The notes under the pieces: generated by a model
Told to the model about the DNA's origin: nothing
The model's database searches: none
What the model saw: the letters and a program-made list of their open reading frames with translations, nothing else
Position numbers and translations under genes: made by a program
Source: Aradus depressus
Lineage: Eukaryota; Arthropoda; Insecta; Hemiptera; Aradidae
Direction: 5' to 3'
NCBI GenBank assembly: GCA_963662175.1
Contig: OY759221.1
Location: 34,408,045 to 34,472,044, forward strand
DNA length: 64,000 bases
Shown here: in pieces, positions 33,901-45,800 of the stretch
How positions within the stretch are numbered: position 1 is the first letter of the stretch
How the letters are laid out: each line of letters starts with the position of its first letter

Positions 33901-35267
33901 TTTCGAAATTATTTTTTAACAACCTTCACGTGACTGACATCCATCAATATGCAAAAATTGATCAGGATCAGATAAACAGTTTTAATGCAGGAGGGGCACA
34001 AACGAAACACACAAGTCGTCTAAAGATTGAGCTATGCTCATTCTTCCGTTTCACTCCAGAATGAGCTCCGCTCAATAAATAAAAACAAAGAACATTTATA
34101 TTGTTAAATCCCACAAAAATATGTTATGTTCACAAAGTGTAACAGTTTTGGTTTATGCCATCGTCAGCACAGAGACCAAAACTGAAATGGCGTAAGCCGA
34201 AACCGGTACACTTTATGTATATATTTCTGTTTTGAATTAGACAATATAAAAGTTAAATTAGTTCTTTGTTTTCATTCATCGAGCTTCAAACCCATGCACT
34301 TACTTCTATTTTTTGGGTGAGGATCTGGTAAATTAAGCATTTTACATTTACTTTTTTGACACAGTTTTTGAAATATGAGCCTCGGCAATACAAGCACAAA
34401 TTGGTTTTCAAATTTTAACATTGACTCAATGTTTTGAACTTACAGCTAATCACTTCAGATAAAATTAGAAGCGCATGGATTTGAGGCTTGATAAATGAAG
34501 AACTTTTTGTGAAATTTTATAGGTGGAAGCGTGTAGAGCATGGATAGAGAAAGCCAAAAACGTATAGGAAATTCTAAAATTCTTTCATAACATTGTTAAC
34601 AGAGTTGCTCAACAGAGCAATGATATTTTCGGATGGGCACACCTGCCAATCGGAAAAGTTGTAAAGTCGACCATCAGTTTTGCTTGCCTGTCGAATTTTG
34701 ATAGTAGTTCAATCGTAATATGACTTTTCTGAATGAGCCTGAACAGTTTACTGCGAGTCAGTCTATCGCAAATTATAGTTCACTGTTTCACAAGTCTTCT
34801 GTACATTGACTGTATTAAAAACGTCTATACATACCCTTTGATGTATGTCTCAATAGGATTGTAATTACGGGAAATGTAAAGTTCTAATCCATTTCTTATG
34901 CAGCTTGAAAAGTTTGTAATATATTCCTGTTTGAGCTTAAGAACTTCCTACAAATTAATTTTCGTTTAATTAGTTACTTCATTAGCAATATAATACAAAT
35001 GTATTTAACGATTTTTTTTTTGTTTTCCTGAAAAGTAAGGCACTCTGAAATATGAAGTTAATTATTGTAAATATAACCAAAAAATATCTATAAAAACATA
35101 GCAAAAAATATCTATAAAAACATAAAACTTACTTCTAGTGTAAGATTGGAATTTAGTGATATTCTATCTCCATTCGCTTGAACAAAATCGTACACAGAAA
35201 AAATCTTGACAGAAGCAAGTTGAGAAATTGAAGGTTCATCTAATACAGAACTGATTAATTTTGGCAT
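30978..35267 (-). CDS. RAD51D: RAD51-family paralogue, RAD51D-like, 5 coding exons
   Basis: Recombinase paralogue expected to help RAD51 load during homologous repair in the nucleus. Coding exons in transcript order: 35267-35133, 34947-34835, 32954-32750, 31564-31381, 31300-30978; frame continuous, 319 aa, close to the usual RAD51D length. The N-terminal helical domain (1-70) precedes a GLDEVLHGGL linker (83-92), Walker A GLSGCGKT (102-109), FYIDTK and Walker B LIVID (192-196). The C-terminal KPLLGKFWQHIPNTRI block corresponds to the RAD51D KPALGxxW..VPxTRI signature, which separates it from XRCC2 or RAD51C. All introns are GT-AG; the exon 3 donor (AAG|GTTTGA) is weak. Intron 3 contains an unidentified ORF. 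The paralogue type is inference; membership of the RAD51 family is certain. Confidence 0.85.
31800..32280 (-). repeat. Dispersed repeat family B in RAD51D intron 3
   Basis: Copy with the TACATTCATTACATCG / AGTTATTAGGGTTTTTGAG near-repeats twice over. On the minus strand it lies directly downstream of, and slightly overlaps, the orphan ORF at 32248-32757, so the two may belong to one insertion. Confidence 0.6.
32248..32757 (-). other. Unidentified 169-codon ORF inside RAD51D intron 3
   Basis: Open from within exon 3 (in a different frame) to 32248. From about residue 28 on the sequence looks protein-like: TACGSVTVYSSLGRLLGL, NPRDVEKLLLKN, GGRNPFVMACECGEYSSF, YVVIPLENGG, TIQRPIRFARQFNYP, STKFHVFQPP. 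It has three cysteines close together and beta-rich composition. I do not recognise the family. It is on the same strand as RAD51D but breaks its frame, so it is not a RAD51D exon. Most likely an insertion: a transposon protein end or a fossil viral gene fragment. The last codons run into repeat family B. Confidence 0.35.
34081..34276. mobile_element. Penelope-type inverted repeat with hammerhead-like motifs, RAD51D intron 2
   Basis: Imperfect arms beginning AAAACAAAGAAC and ending GTTCTTTGTTTT. The right arm reads CTGAAATGGCGTAAGCCGAA then ACCGGTA, a core with a neat GGC-GTAA-GCC stem but a damaged CTGANGA. The left arm on the minus strand keeps CTGACGA but has lost GAAA. Confidence 0.5.
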
Positions 35268-35727
35268 TACTTAAAAAATAATTTTAAATGTGCAAACAGG
35301 AAAAAAAAATTAAGAAAATAAAAACATAAAAATAGCAACTTCAAATTTCAAACATTAGTTCATTTCAAAGTTTAGAAATTGATAAATGAGAGCGGGAATT
35401 TTGCAAGTATCGATTGTCGCTGATAAGAATTTGCATATAAACATAACGTAATGTTATTTTTATATAAATGTATACAAAATAAAACTACATGTATTATTAA
35501 TTATTATTCATTGGATGATTATAATAGATTTAGCACATAAATACATATAAATTGGAATGAATAAGTATAAAATGAAGGGTGGAAGGGGGGGGGGGGGTGA
35601 AATAGTTTTTCTTCTTAGTGAAAACTGACATAATTGCAGAGATATTGTGAAATAATTCAAATGGACTTGAAAATAAAATAAAACTGGTTTATTTAATATG
35701 TTGTCTAATTTCACTAACTATATATAC

Positions 35728-35764
35728 ATGGGAGTACTTTCGGTATTTCTACCATCCTCAGCCA
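35728..35764 (-). ncRNA. Hammerhead ribozyme-like motif (left arm of Penelope palindrome)
   Basis: Exact mirror of the motif at 38357-38393: TGG, CTGAGGA, stem II GGTA/TACC with a GAAA loop, GAAA, palindromic AGTACT, C, then CCA. It is transcribed in the opposite direction to its partner. Confidence 0.55.
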
Positions 35765-36154
35765 AAAGCATAAGAGATAAGACTAAGTTAATTTTCAGAA
35801 TGTCAGCCTCTCGAGGAACCCATTACCCTCCCTACTGGTGTTCCCCATGACGTCAGACATTCCTAACTAAGCTAAATTGTCAAGCTGTGAGATATTTTAT
35901 GACAAGGCGGTCCCCATATTTCAAATGTGTGACCCCTTCTAAGATCTAGGTATAAAGCATTAACAATGAACAGGCGAATAATATAACATTAACAAATCAA
36001 AAATAATTGGTTCCAGTTACAACTTAATTAAAATTATTATACTGTAAATTATATAAATATATCTATTGGCAAGATTCAGATAAATCATATATATATATAT
36101 ATATTGGTAAATTCTATGTATATTTAAACGTACCTGTGCACATCGACTGGAGGG

Positions 36155-36946
36155 TCATATTATTGGTGACAGTAAAGGGGAATATTTTAGATTGGTTTGG
36201 TCGTTCATACAATTTCCATTTTTTAAAGTTCTGTTTATTTCTAATATTTCTAATGAGTTGAGCAATGTGCTTTTTTCGCAGAAATGAAGGTATTTTATGC
36301 CTGTGTCTTTATCAAACGTATGTTTGTGTTGGTTGATGTGTTGTGCAAATGTTGATTTTGTTATGTTGTGTGTTGTGTCCATGTTAGTATCTATTTCTGA
36401 TATATGTTCTTTGAGTCTTTGTTTGAATTGTCTCCCAGTTTGTCCTGTATAGATTAGGTTGCAAGAGTTGCAATTTAATTGATAAACCCCACTCTTTTCT
36501 TCTGTTTTTATTCGGTCTTTCGTATTGTTAAGGTGTTTGTAAAGTGTCCTATTTGTTCTGAAACTAACTTTGAAGTTTTCTTTTTTAAGAATATTGCCTA
36601 TTTGTTCAGAAATTTTCCCGTAATAGGGTAAGCTTACCCATTTCTTTGTTTCTGTTGTGTTTATTCTGTCTAGTTTGGAGATATCTTTTAAATTGATTTT
36701 GTTGGTTACTTTTTTTCTAATTTTTTCTATTGTATGTTGTTTGTATCCGTTTTTTATGGCTATGTTGTTGATTATATCTATTTCTTTGTTTCTGTCTGTC
36801 ACGTTTAGTGGTATTGTGTAAGCTCTATGGAAGAATGAGTAAAATGTCGCATGTTTATGTGATATAGGAGCGTTCGATGTATTGTGTATAATTGAATCTG
36901 TGGTTGTCGGTTTTCTGTAGATGTTGTATTCAAGTTTATTATTTTT
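36155..36946 (-). pseudogene. Truncated inverted copy of the Penelope RT/GIY-YIG gene
   Basis: Encodes the part of the element protein downstream of the RT catalytic motif, from NNKLEYNIYRKP to the C-terminus, including the complete GIY-YIG endonuclease segment (GVYQL, IYTGQTGR, R, H). It lacks the whole RT active site and any proper start. The open frame continues to 36964 only because of the fortuitous junction sequence. Confidence 0.85.
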
Positions 36947-36955
36947 TAGGTTTTC

Positions 36956-37966
36956 ATGGACCACTTAGAGAAACTCATCTTACGGGAAACGATACACAAT
37001 GATAAAATTAATTTCTGGTACCGTTATGTTGATGACATATGTATCTTATTTAATGGTTCTAATAGACAAATTAAGCAACTCTTTGACTTTGTAAATAATA
37101 TTCATGAAAAAATAAAATTCACCATAGAATTAGGGGGTGACAAATTAAATTTTCTAGACTTAAATTTAAAAATAAATAATAATAAACTTGAATACAACAT
37201 CTACAGAAAACCGACAACCACAGATTCAATTATACACAATACATCGAACGCTCCTGTATCACATAAACATGCGACATTTTACTCATTCTTCCATAGAGCT
37301 TACACAATACCACTAAACGTGACAGACAGAAACAAAGAAATAGATATAATCAACAACATAGCCATAAAAAACGGATACAAACAACATACAATAGAAAAAA
37401 TTAGAAAAAAAGTAACCAACAAAATCAATTTAAAAGATATCTCCAAACTAGACAGAATAAACACAACAGAAACAAAGAAATGGGTAAGCTTACCCTATTA
37501 CGGGAAAATTTCTGAACAAATAGGCAATATTCTTAAAAAAGAAAACTTCAAAGTTAGTTTCAGAACAAATAGGACACTTTACAAACACCTTAACAATACG
37601 AAAGACCGAATAAAAACAGAAGAAAAGAGTGGGGTTTATCAATTAAATTGCAACTCTTGCAACCTAATCTATACAGGACAAACTGGGAGACAATTCAAAC
37701 AAAGACTCAAAGAACATATATCAGAAATAGATACTAACATGGACACAACACACAACATAACAAAATCAACATTTGCACAACACATCAACCAACACAAACA
37801 TACGTTTGATAAAGACACAGGCATAAAATACCTTCATTTCTGCGAAAAAAGCACATTGCTCAACTCATTAGAAATATTAGAAATAAACAGAACTTTAAAA
37901 AATGGAAATTGTATGAACGACCAAACCAATCTAAAATATTCCCCTTTACTGTCACCAATAATATGA
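36956..37966 (+). CDS. Penelope-like element protein, 5'-truncated (RT C-terminus plus GIY-YIG endonuclease)
   Basis: 336 codons retained. The first residues MDHLEKLIL correspond to the RT region just before the YVDD catalytic motif (24-27), so the palm start, fingers and the whole N-terminal half are missing. LNFLDL and YRKPTTTD (65-90) are standard Penelope RT blocks; HRA follows at about 113. The endonuclease has GVY (226-228), YTG (239-241), R245, R250 and H254. GIY-YIG plus this RT type identifies Penelope-like elements. The first Met may not be a genuine start, since the copy is truncated. No stop or frameshift in the retained part, so the insertion looks young. Confidence 0.9.
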   Translation: MDHLEKLILRETIHNDKINFWYRYVDDICILFNGSNRQIKQLFDFVNNIHEKIKFTIELGGDKLNFLDLNLKINNNKLEYNIYRKPTTTDSIIHNTSNAPVSHKHATFYSFFHRAYTIPLNVTDRNKEIDIINNIAIKNGYKQHTIEKIRKKVTNKINLKDISKLDRINTTETKKWVSLPYYGKISEQIGNILKKENFKVSFRTNRTLYKHLNNTKDRIKTEEKSGVYQLNCNSCNLIYTGQTGRQFKQRLKEHISEIDTNMDTTHNITKSTFAQHINQHKHTFDKDTGIKYLHFCEKSTLLNSLEILEINRTLKNGNCMNDQTNLKYSPLLSPII

Positions 37967-38356
37967 CCCTCCAGTCGATGTGCACAGGTACGTTTAAATA
38001 TACATAGAATTTACCAATATATATATATATATATGATTTATCTGAATCTTGCCAATAGATATATTTATATAATTTACAGTATAATAATTTTAATTAAGTT
38101 GTAACTGGAACCAATTATTTTTGATTTGTTAATGTTATATTATTCGCCTGTTCATTGTTAATGCTTTATACCTAGATCTTAGAAGGGGTCACACATTTGA
38201 AATATGGGGACCGCCTTGTCATAAAATATCTCACAGCTTGACAATTTAGCTTAGTTAGGAATGTCTGACGTCATGGGGAACACCAGTAGGGAGGGTAATG
38301 GGTTCCTCGAGAGGCTGACATTCTGAAAATTAACTTAGTCTTATCTCTTATGCTTT

Positions 38357-38393
38357 TGGCTGAGGATGGTAGAAATACCGAAAGTACTCCCAT
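38357..38393 (+). ncRNA. Hammerhead ribozyme-like motif (right arm of Penelope palindrome)
   Basis: Core CTGAGGA (38360-38366), an extra T, stem II GGTA/TACC closed by a GAAA loop, GAAA (38380-38383), then AGTACT, which is self-complementary and suits a dimeric stem III, with cleavage predicted after C38389. Stem I is TGG (38357-38359) pairing with CCA (38390-38392). Penelope-like elements are known to carry minimal type I hammerheads in their terminal repeats. The extra base next to stem II departs from the textbook core. Confidence 0.55.
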
Positions 38394-38554
38394 GTATATA
38401 TAGTTAGTGAAATTAGACAACATATTAAATAAACCAGTTTTATTTTATTTTCAAGTCCATTTTCTTCTTAGAGCTGAATAATAGTGAACGAAGTCAACAA
38501 CTACAATATTATGATTTAATAATTAATTTTCATAACTTTTTAGTAATATTTTCA

Positions 38555-38767
38555 TTAATTGTTATATTTCCGCTCATGATATGAAATTAAAACTTTTTTT
38601 CTCTCGCCTGCAGCACCATCTAAAGTTATTGTGCGATTCTTTAGGGCTTCTTTCGTTCGTGTTTCTTCATTTTTTGATGCATAAACATTAGAACTCTGGT
38701 CATCAACTACTGGGATTGTAAATAATAACACAATTATAATATGTATAAAAATAATCTGTATTTTCAA
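38555..38767 (-). CDS. Possible small secreted peptide, unidentified
   Basis: 70 codons. The N-terminal MKIQIIFIHIIIVLLF looks like a signal peptide, followed by a charged tail (SKNEETRTKEALKNR, AAGERKK). No domain recognised, no cysteines. It lies between the Penelope element and the 3' end of the mesothelin-like gene on the same strand, so it may be 3'-flanking DNA open by chance. Confidence 0.2.
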   Translation of the reverse strand: MKIQIIFIHIIIVLLFTIPVVDDQSSNVYASKNEETRTKEALKNRTITLDGAAGERKKVLISYHERKYNN

Positions 38768-38885
38768 TTATATAAGTTTAACAAAAACGAATAATAAAAA
38801 TATATAAATTGACTTCAGTGCAGTTATCTTCAGTAACGCTAATCACTTATGTATATTTCTTACTATAAATCATATATAATTTTTG

Positions 38886-38891
38886 TTTATT
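38886..38891 (-). promoter_or_regulatory. Candidate poly(A) signal of the mesothelin-like gene
   Basis: AATAAA on the minus strand, about 170 bp downstream of the stop codon at 39059. Confidence 0.4.
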
Positions 38892-39058
38892 AACTTTTTT
38901 TTTCTCAAATATTGAGTATATTTTTTCGAAAACCATTATGTACACAAACTGCACAATAAAAATATTTCAAACATGAATATGCATGTAGCATGCAACTGAT
39001 CATTTTTGATTAAACATGCTTCTAAACTATAAAATTTATATGTCTTTGATAAGACATT

Positions 39059-39787
39059 TTATAAAACTATTAATAAGAAATTAATCACAACTATGGAATA
39101 TATTAATATTGTAGAACTACTGAAATTTTCGTTGGCAGTTGAAGATGGCTGTATTTCCTGACTGTCAGTTGAGTTTTCTTCAAAAATTTCATAAAAATCT
39201 TTTGAATATTCTTGAAATGTATAATCCATTGAAACATTATATTCTTGGAACATCTGAAATTAATCAAAGGACATAGTTAATGGGGTTCACCAGAAATAAA
39301 ATAACCTTAATTATTAAAGGATCAATGCGTTGAGACTCTGGATGCGTCCATCTCCATTCTTGGATTTAATAAAAATAGTGTATAATATTTAGTTATATTA
39401 GTTGGCTTTGGAAGTCTTACTAAGGAGGGAGACATTCGAGTGACGATTAACTCAAAAATCTTTAATAACTGTCGATGTAACACGAAATATAATATGATAC
39501 AGATGTCTCTGAGAAAGTACCTGCTGATTTTCAACCAAATAATTAAATTTGTTTCAGAGAGAGAGCGGAAACTTAGTTGATCAATTCGCTACGGAAGTAC
39601 ATTAACGGTAATTCACCGAGGATTTTTACTTTCTTAAACCTATAGTATAAGGCAGTATTGTAATCGTGCGAAAATTCAAGATCGAGGTTTCAACGGATTT
39701 TTAAGGTCCCCTGAATACGTTTTGTCCATTTTCGCGATGATGTCTGTGCGTGTGTGTGTAGATATATGAGTATGTGTGTAAATATAT

Positions 39788-39818
<31 letters not shown>

Positions 39819-42800
39819 ATTGGAATGTTTTGAGCGATCTATCGCAAAAATTATTGTAGCTATGAGATTGAAATTTGGAATGAAGGGGTCACATGTGCTA
39901 ACTCAGTTCTGATTAGATTTTAACAACAATCAAACAAAAAATGAGACCATTTTACTCCGGGGCCTAAGAACGATTAACAAGAAACCGCTTTTCAAGTAAT
40001 AGTTGTAAAAAAAACTAAAGTACTTTATAAGAAATACGATTTCTTGCAGGTCGTACAATTTTCGAGATACGTGCCGAAACCCATCTTCAAATGTAGTTTT
40101 GCAACACATATTTTTAGGAGTTTTCTTGATTTATCCGAAAACGGTTAGTCCAATGAAAAATTAATTTTTACCAAAAATGTTCCTTATAAAATTTCCAATT
40201 GCTATAAGTCCTCAGATTTGAAATAGAATCAAGACGACAAAAGTTAAAGTACCTCCAAGAGTGTAAACTAAATGTCTATAAGGAATATATGTAATGTATA
40301 TAATCTAAGGGGATAGTTCCGCCAGTAAATATATTACTGTATCATACCTTTCAGTGGAAACCGTCATCACTGGCTGCTGGTCGAGTAGTGTGGGCGAGCG
40401 CTTTCGATGTGAAGAGTACTGAGTACAACATTGACAGTGGCTTGAAGATGTTATCTTCACATCGCTCACCTACAGTACTCGACAGTGACGACGGTTTCCA
40501 CAGAAAGATATGACAACAGTAATATGTGTAATGTTTAAAAATGTTTCTTGCTATGCGTTACACTTTAAAGTTTTTTTGTTTTTTTTTGAAAAATTATAAA
40601 GATGAAGAAAAAAATAAAATATATGTAATGTGGCCATTACAGTAGTATTCCTCCTTCTCAGAATCATTTCAAACTGGCACTGGAAAAAAGAACGTCACTC
40701 ATAAGATTACGCTGTACAATAAAACAAAAAAATACCGCTGATGCCAACTCATTACTTTCATATACCCAGTAATGCCAGTATGAAATGATTTTGGGAATGG
40801 GGATAGAGAGTGGTCTGTAAAAGCGTGATTGGTATAAGAAAGTCCAGTAATGGCTATGTCACATATATTTTTTTGGAGTTTAGTACCTCTTGTTTAGTAA
40901 AAGCATTTTTAATGTTTGATTGTTTTGTAATTTTTAAGACTTTTTATTGCATATTTCAAATTATTTACTGCATCTTTCTTTATTACTACACATTATATAG
41001 CATATTTAGACCTTTTTTTAGTGCATATAACCCCAGTTTCCTGACAAATTTCCTGTTTCCGCCAACTCTCGGACTTTGTTAAGCCGATTTAGAAGAATTT
41101 TGCAGTATAATGTCAACATTACCTGTGTAGTTTCATCGGGGAGACACTGAAGAGCTGACCAAGACAAGCCATGCCAGGCTTCCATGTCTGATACTAACAG
41201 TGTTCTCCATTCCTCCTTCCCCAGTCCTAAACAAATAAAAATTACTTAAATAATAGCGTATTTCCAAAATATTGCCATATATTAAAAAGATTAGGGGAGA
41301 AGCTTAACATAAAAACTTTAATAATTGCTGTTGTGATGAATACAAAATTTCATATGTAAATTCAAAGCTCTTTTAATTCATTTTCAGCGGAATGAAACGG
41401 AAAGGGAGAGGGATCAGAGGGGGCTCAACTGAAAAATCTTATTGAGTGCCGATGTAATGAATTTCGAAACTTCATAAAGATGGCACCTACTAAATTTTTG
41501 CGAAATCGAAGGGAAGAGGGGGACCAGAGATGAGGGGCTCGACATGTAATTAAAGTATAAACATAAAATTTAGTATGATAATTCGGAAGCCACTATATAA
41601 GTCAAATATTGCGTTTTAGCTCAAACTGTCTTTTGGTTTCGGAGGGAGAGCGAAAACGTAATTGATTAATTCATTGAGGGCCAGTACGTACACGACGACG
41701 TTTAAGGAAACTGTTTAAGGGATGGCACGCTTAATATAAGTGAAAAATAATTTTAAACAAAAACAAACCCTGTAATACAATTACGTAAATACAAATGAGA
41801 GGAAATGAATAATGTATAGATCATCATAAACTAAGAGTTCTTCTAAACCTGACGATGGTGTCTTGCCGAAAAGATAGTCTATATAATATATCATTCAAAT
41901 AAGTTTTTTATCGATTCATTATTTATTTATTATTCAATTCTGAATATTTCATTATCCTTTATTTATTATTTTCATTCATAAACTATTAATAACCGCTATT
42001 TATAATTTATTTCATTGTTCACCTTATTATACCTTCACGTTTAATTACTTAATCATTAATATAAAATATATGATATAAATAAATAAAACATACTTCGTTC
42101 GTTGTAATATTGTCTATTCCACACGTAATTTATATTATAAATCCGGATCCCGGTGATTGGACAGGATCTCTAAACGTTGTCTTGGCCGTCTGGAATCTTG
42201 GATCGAAAGCCAGGTCTGGAATTGTGACCTCGAGTTCTTGTCTTGAACCGTGGACCGGGTTTGATGGCCGATTTACAGAGAGAGAGGGTACTTACTTACT
42301 CGGGGTGTAGCCTCAAATGTAGAGATCGAAGGAATGATTTACATTTATATTATAAATTACGTGTGGAATAGATAATATTACAACGAACGAAATATGTTTT
42401 ATTTATTAAATCATATATTTTATATTAATGATTAAGTAATTAAACGTGAAGGTATAAGGTGAACAATGAAATAAATGATAAATAGCGGTTATTAATAGTT
42501 TATGAATGAAAATAATAAATAAAGGATAATGAATTATTCAGAATTGAATAATAAATAAATAATGAATGGATAAAAAACTTATTTGAATGGTTATTGAATT
42601 AAAAAGTATTTAAATATTGCCCAACACTGAAGTAGGTATTATAGATTAATTGAAGATATTTTGTTTAAGTTCATGTATTAGTAACACTGTATTTTACCTG
42701 CTGCAATGATCCCCAAAGTGGTAAGATCCTCGGAGGTCCAGTAGGCGGGATCTGAGAAAGCATTGTCATCCTTGGCAATGACAACCAGGTCTCTGAGACA

Positions 42801-45800
42801 GGGAAGGATGCAGGGAAGAGACCGACCTAACGCTACAGAGGCCTGAGCCAACACACTGGATGGTAGAGTGTCATTGTTGAGAAGGGGCAGGTCACACAAC
42901 ATAGAACCCAGCGATACTGCGAGCTCAATGGACAGAGGCCCTACATCTGAATCCAGTACTTCTCGAACGATATGGTTGCTCTGAAAATATGCAGGTATTT
43001 TTCAATAATCATACAATAAAGTATAACGCCATCTAATAAAAAGTAATAAAAAACATGCTGGATCAATTTTCAATCAATAATGTATTTTTCACCATTTTCC
43101 CATCTTACTTTTCATTTTTCAATTCCTTTTTAAAAAAACACTCCAAGTTCTGACCAATTTGAAAGTTCTGAAGACTTCGAAACAGATCAGGGGCTCTATG
43201 GCTACATTGATAATTCCTTCTATATCCCACCAAACAGACAATAACATCCTCCACGGAAGAAGACCTCTCCTAGTCTGCGGTATTGGCGTTTCGCCGGCGT
43301 TAAACCATTATCTCACCCTAACCTGCCCTTCTCCATCAAATTTAGGATAGGCAACATTTCGGAATCCCAATTAGAGTCGGGCTCATGTCCACTAGAGTGA
43401 CGAAAGAGCGCTCTGGTAGAAGGCGATATAACCATGTAGTTAAAGCCCGGGTCATAATAAACTAACTCATGTGTTACTTATTTATTGTCAAAAAAATACA
43501 AACTTTTTTTTCCCCCAACATAGAAAAAGAGAGTTATTAATCCCTTCTCGAACACACAAATGATAATTTACAGAAATTGACCAAATAAAGCAAACAATAA
43601 AAATAATTTTGAAAAACCGACATTACTTATGGGATGAGTTATTATGACTCATGCCCGGGCTTAACTACGAGGTCATAATTGCCTACTACCAAAGCGCTCT
43701 TTCGAAACTCTGGTCGACAAGAGGCCGACTCGACTATGGGAGTCCTAAATTTTGCCTACCCTAAATTTTTATTCACCTAAGGACAGGGGTCTTTAACGAG
43801 TACCTGAATCGTACAGGCTCAGGACCATCGCTTAACCTCCCATCCGAAGGACGGCATGCTTAAGTTTATTTTACCTCCCAGATAAAATGAACTAACAAAG
43901 GGCCTCAGCCGGGTTTCGAACCCACGACCTTGAGCTCAGGAGACAAGCACGCATACCATTGAGCTACCGGCGCCCTCTGGGATGATTTGATATTATCAAT
44001 GTATAGTATTAAACAATAAATGACCGCCCTGAAAAAAAATTTTGCTAAAAAAGGAAGAATTTGATTTTTTTTTTTGTGTTAGATTCAACACTTTCTAAAC
44101 TTTTTCTCACCTTTATATCGATAAATAAATAAACACGATTCTATCGGCACCCTCACTCACCATTTTATGTAGACCATGAGAAATACACTCTTACTTCAAA
44201 ATGCCGTAATAGGCGAATCTAGTTCTAATATTTATTCGATAAAAGTGAACTTTAGATAATATTCTTTGTTTTATTTAAATTAATATTTTTTTTAGTCATT
44301 TTTTGATCTGTATCGATAGTACAGGAAATAACACATAATTAATAATATAAAATAAATAAGGTACTTACAATTTCCGAATTTTTATTATAACGTCCAAATA
44401 AATGTATAATTTCTAACGTCCAAGGGTTCGCAATTGAAAAATTAAAATTTTCAATATCTGACAGTTCACAAGCTTGAATTAACTTTCCAGTTATCACAAG
44501 ATCGTTCTGTAACAAAGAAATGTTGTTTGTTTTTACTTTTCTACCTTTCGGGTTCGCTCCCCTTATCAATGTAAAGCTTCTGCATGCTATAAATAAGGTA
44601 TTTAAAAAAATTAGTCCACGGGAGTAATTCTTAAATTTGCTGATGACATTGGCATTAAGAATGAAGGACTTGGTATCTTCAGATCCTGGTAAGGCATGAC
44701 AAGGTAAGGAAGAAGCTCAGCGCTCTCAGGGAAGAAATTCAAGCATTGATGCTTAGGTCCCTAGATGCACCCCATTATCTATTATTATTCCCATAAGCCC
44801 TCTAACCCACTCGAGCAGCTCCCCACCCACAGTTCACCAAAGCTTCATTCAGCCCATTCTTTCCCAAGACTTATTATATCTGCGGCTCTTCTCAGGAAAG
44901 TTTGGTCACAATTTCTTAAACATATGAATTCGCAAGCTTTCAGATAAACATATTATCCAAAAATCATTTCTTTGTCATAATATAAAATATACGCCAACCT
45001 TTTCAATTCTGTTCCAAATTTGTCGTTGAATATTAAGTGGTAAATCCATTGCTCCGAATAGATCAATACAGTTGTTCAAGTCCTCATCCGACATTTCTTG
45101 AATTAAATCTTCTGTTAGAATTATTTCAATTGCTACTCCCACCATTTTCATAGCATCACAGGTAATCTAGAAAAATAAAAGTAAAAATGAATAATATTGT
45201 TTAAAAAATATTGACGGACTAGGAGTTTAGATTATATTTTATTAGTTATATTTAAAATAAAATAAAATATATGTATTTTTAAGTCGACTCTATTATCTGC
45301 GCTGTTTATATTTGAAGCATTAATAGTCATTAAAAAAAATATAAATATTTCCCCTCTAAACAATACTGGTCATGGTTATGATACCAGGAAGAGAGAATAA
45401 TTTCGAATAACTAAACATAATATATTCAAAGCCCTTCCCCACTTCATGAAAGCAATAGATAAAATAAAAACATTTAAAATTCAACTAAAAATGTTTATTT
45501 TAGAGGAAATCCTCTATTCGAAAAAGGAATTTTTCAACTCAATGCCCAAAAAGAAAGAAAATATACATAATGTAAAAGTCGTTTTCGTATATAAAAGCTT
45601 TAATTCATACTTTGCTTTCATTTTTATTTTCTCGGCAGAGATATTATTATTATGTATGTATACTTGGCAACAGTATTATTAATATTAGTCATCTTATTTA
45701 TAACACCATAACATTAAAAAATAATAATGGTAGGATATGCCTTCAATGATGACACAGTTGCATTCTGAGGAATAAAACAGTGGGAAAACATCTTCTATTT

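Larger units (their letters stand above)
35619..38460. mobile_element. Penelope-like element arranged as a large palindrome
   Basis: Arms 35661-36946 and 37175-38460 are nearly identical inverted copies (about 1286 bp each; one substitution noticed, in the codon giving Ile/Val of the NAP.SHK motif). The spacer 36947-37174 is single copy and holds the extra RT sequence of the longer copy. Flanks: TTTCTTCTTAG at 35608-35618 and 38461-38471 (11-bp direct repeat), with a 42-bp one-sided extension at 35619-35660. This fits a Penelope insertion made of one 5'-truncated copy plus an inverted shorter copy. Each arm carries a hammerhead-like motif. Very low divergence between arms indicates a recent event. 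It lies between RAD51D and the mesothelin-like gene, 350 bp from the RAD51D start codon. Confidence 0.9.

Noticed and set aside
36155..36964. A separate minus-strand gene of 269 codons
   Set aside because: It is the mirror copy of the C-terminal part of the Penelope protein encoded at 36956-37966; the first residues come from the junction, and the RT active site is missing.
44509..44595. Upstream extension of exon 19 of the mesothelin-like gene (CRSFTLIRGANPKGRK)
   Set aside because: The upstream acceptor would put the exon out of frame with exon 18; the acceptor TTTGTTACAG at 44507 gives phase 0 and keeps the whole 1687-codon frame.
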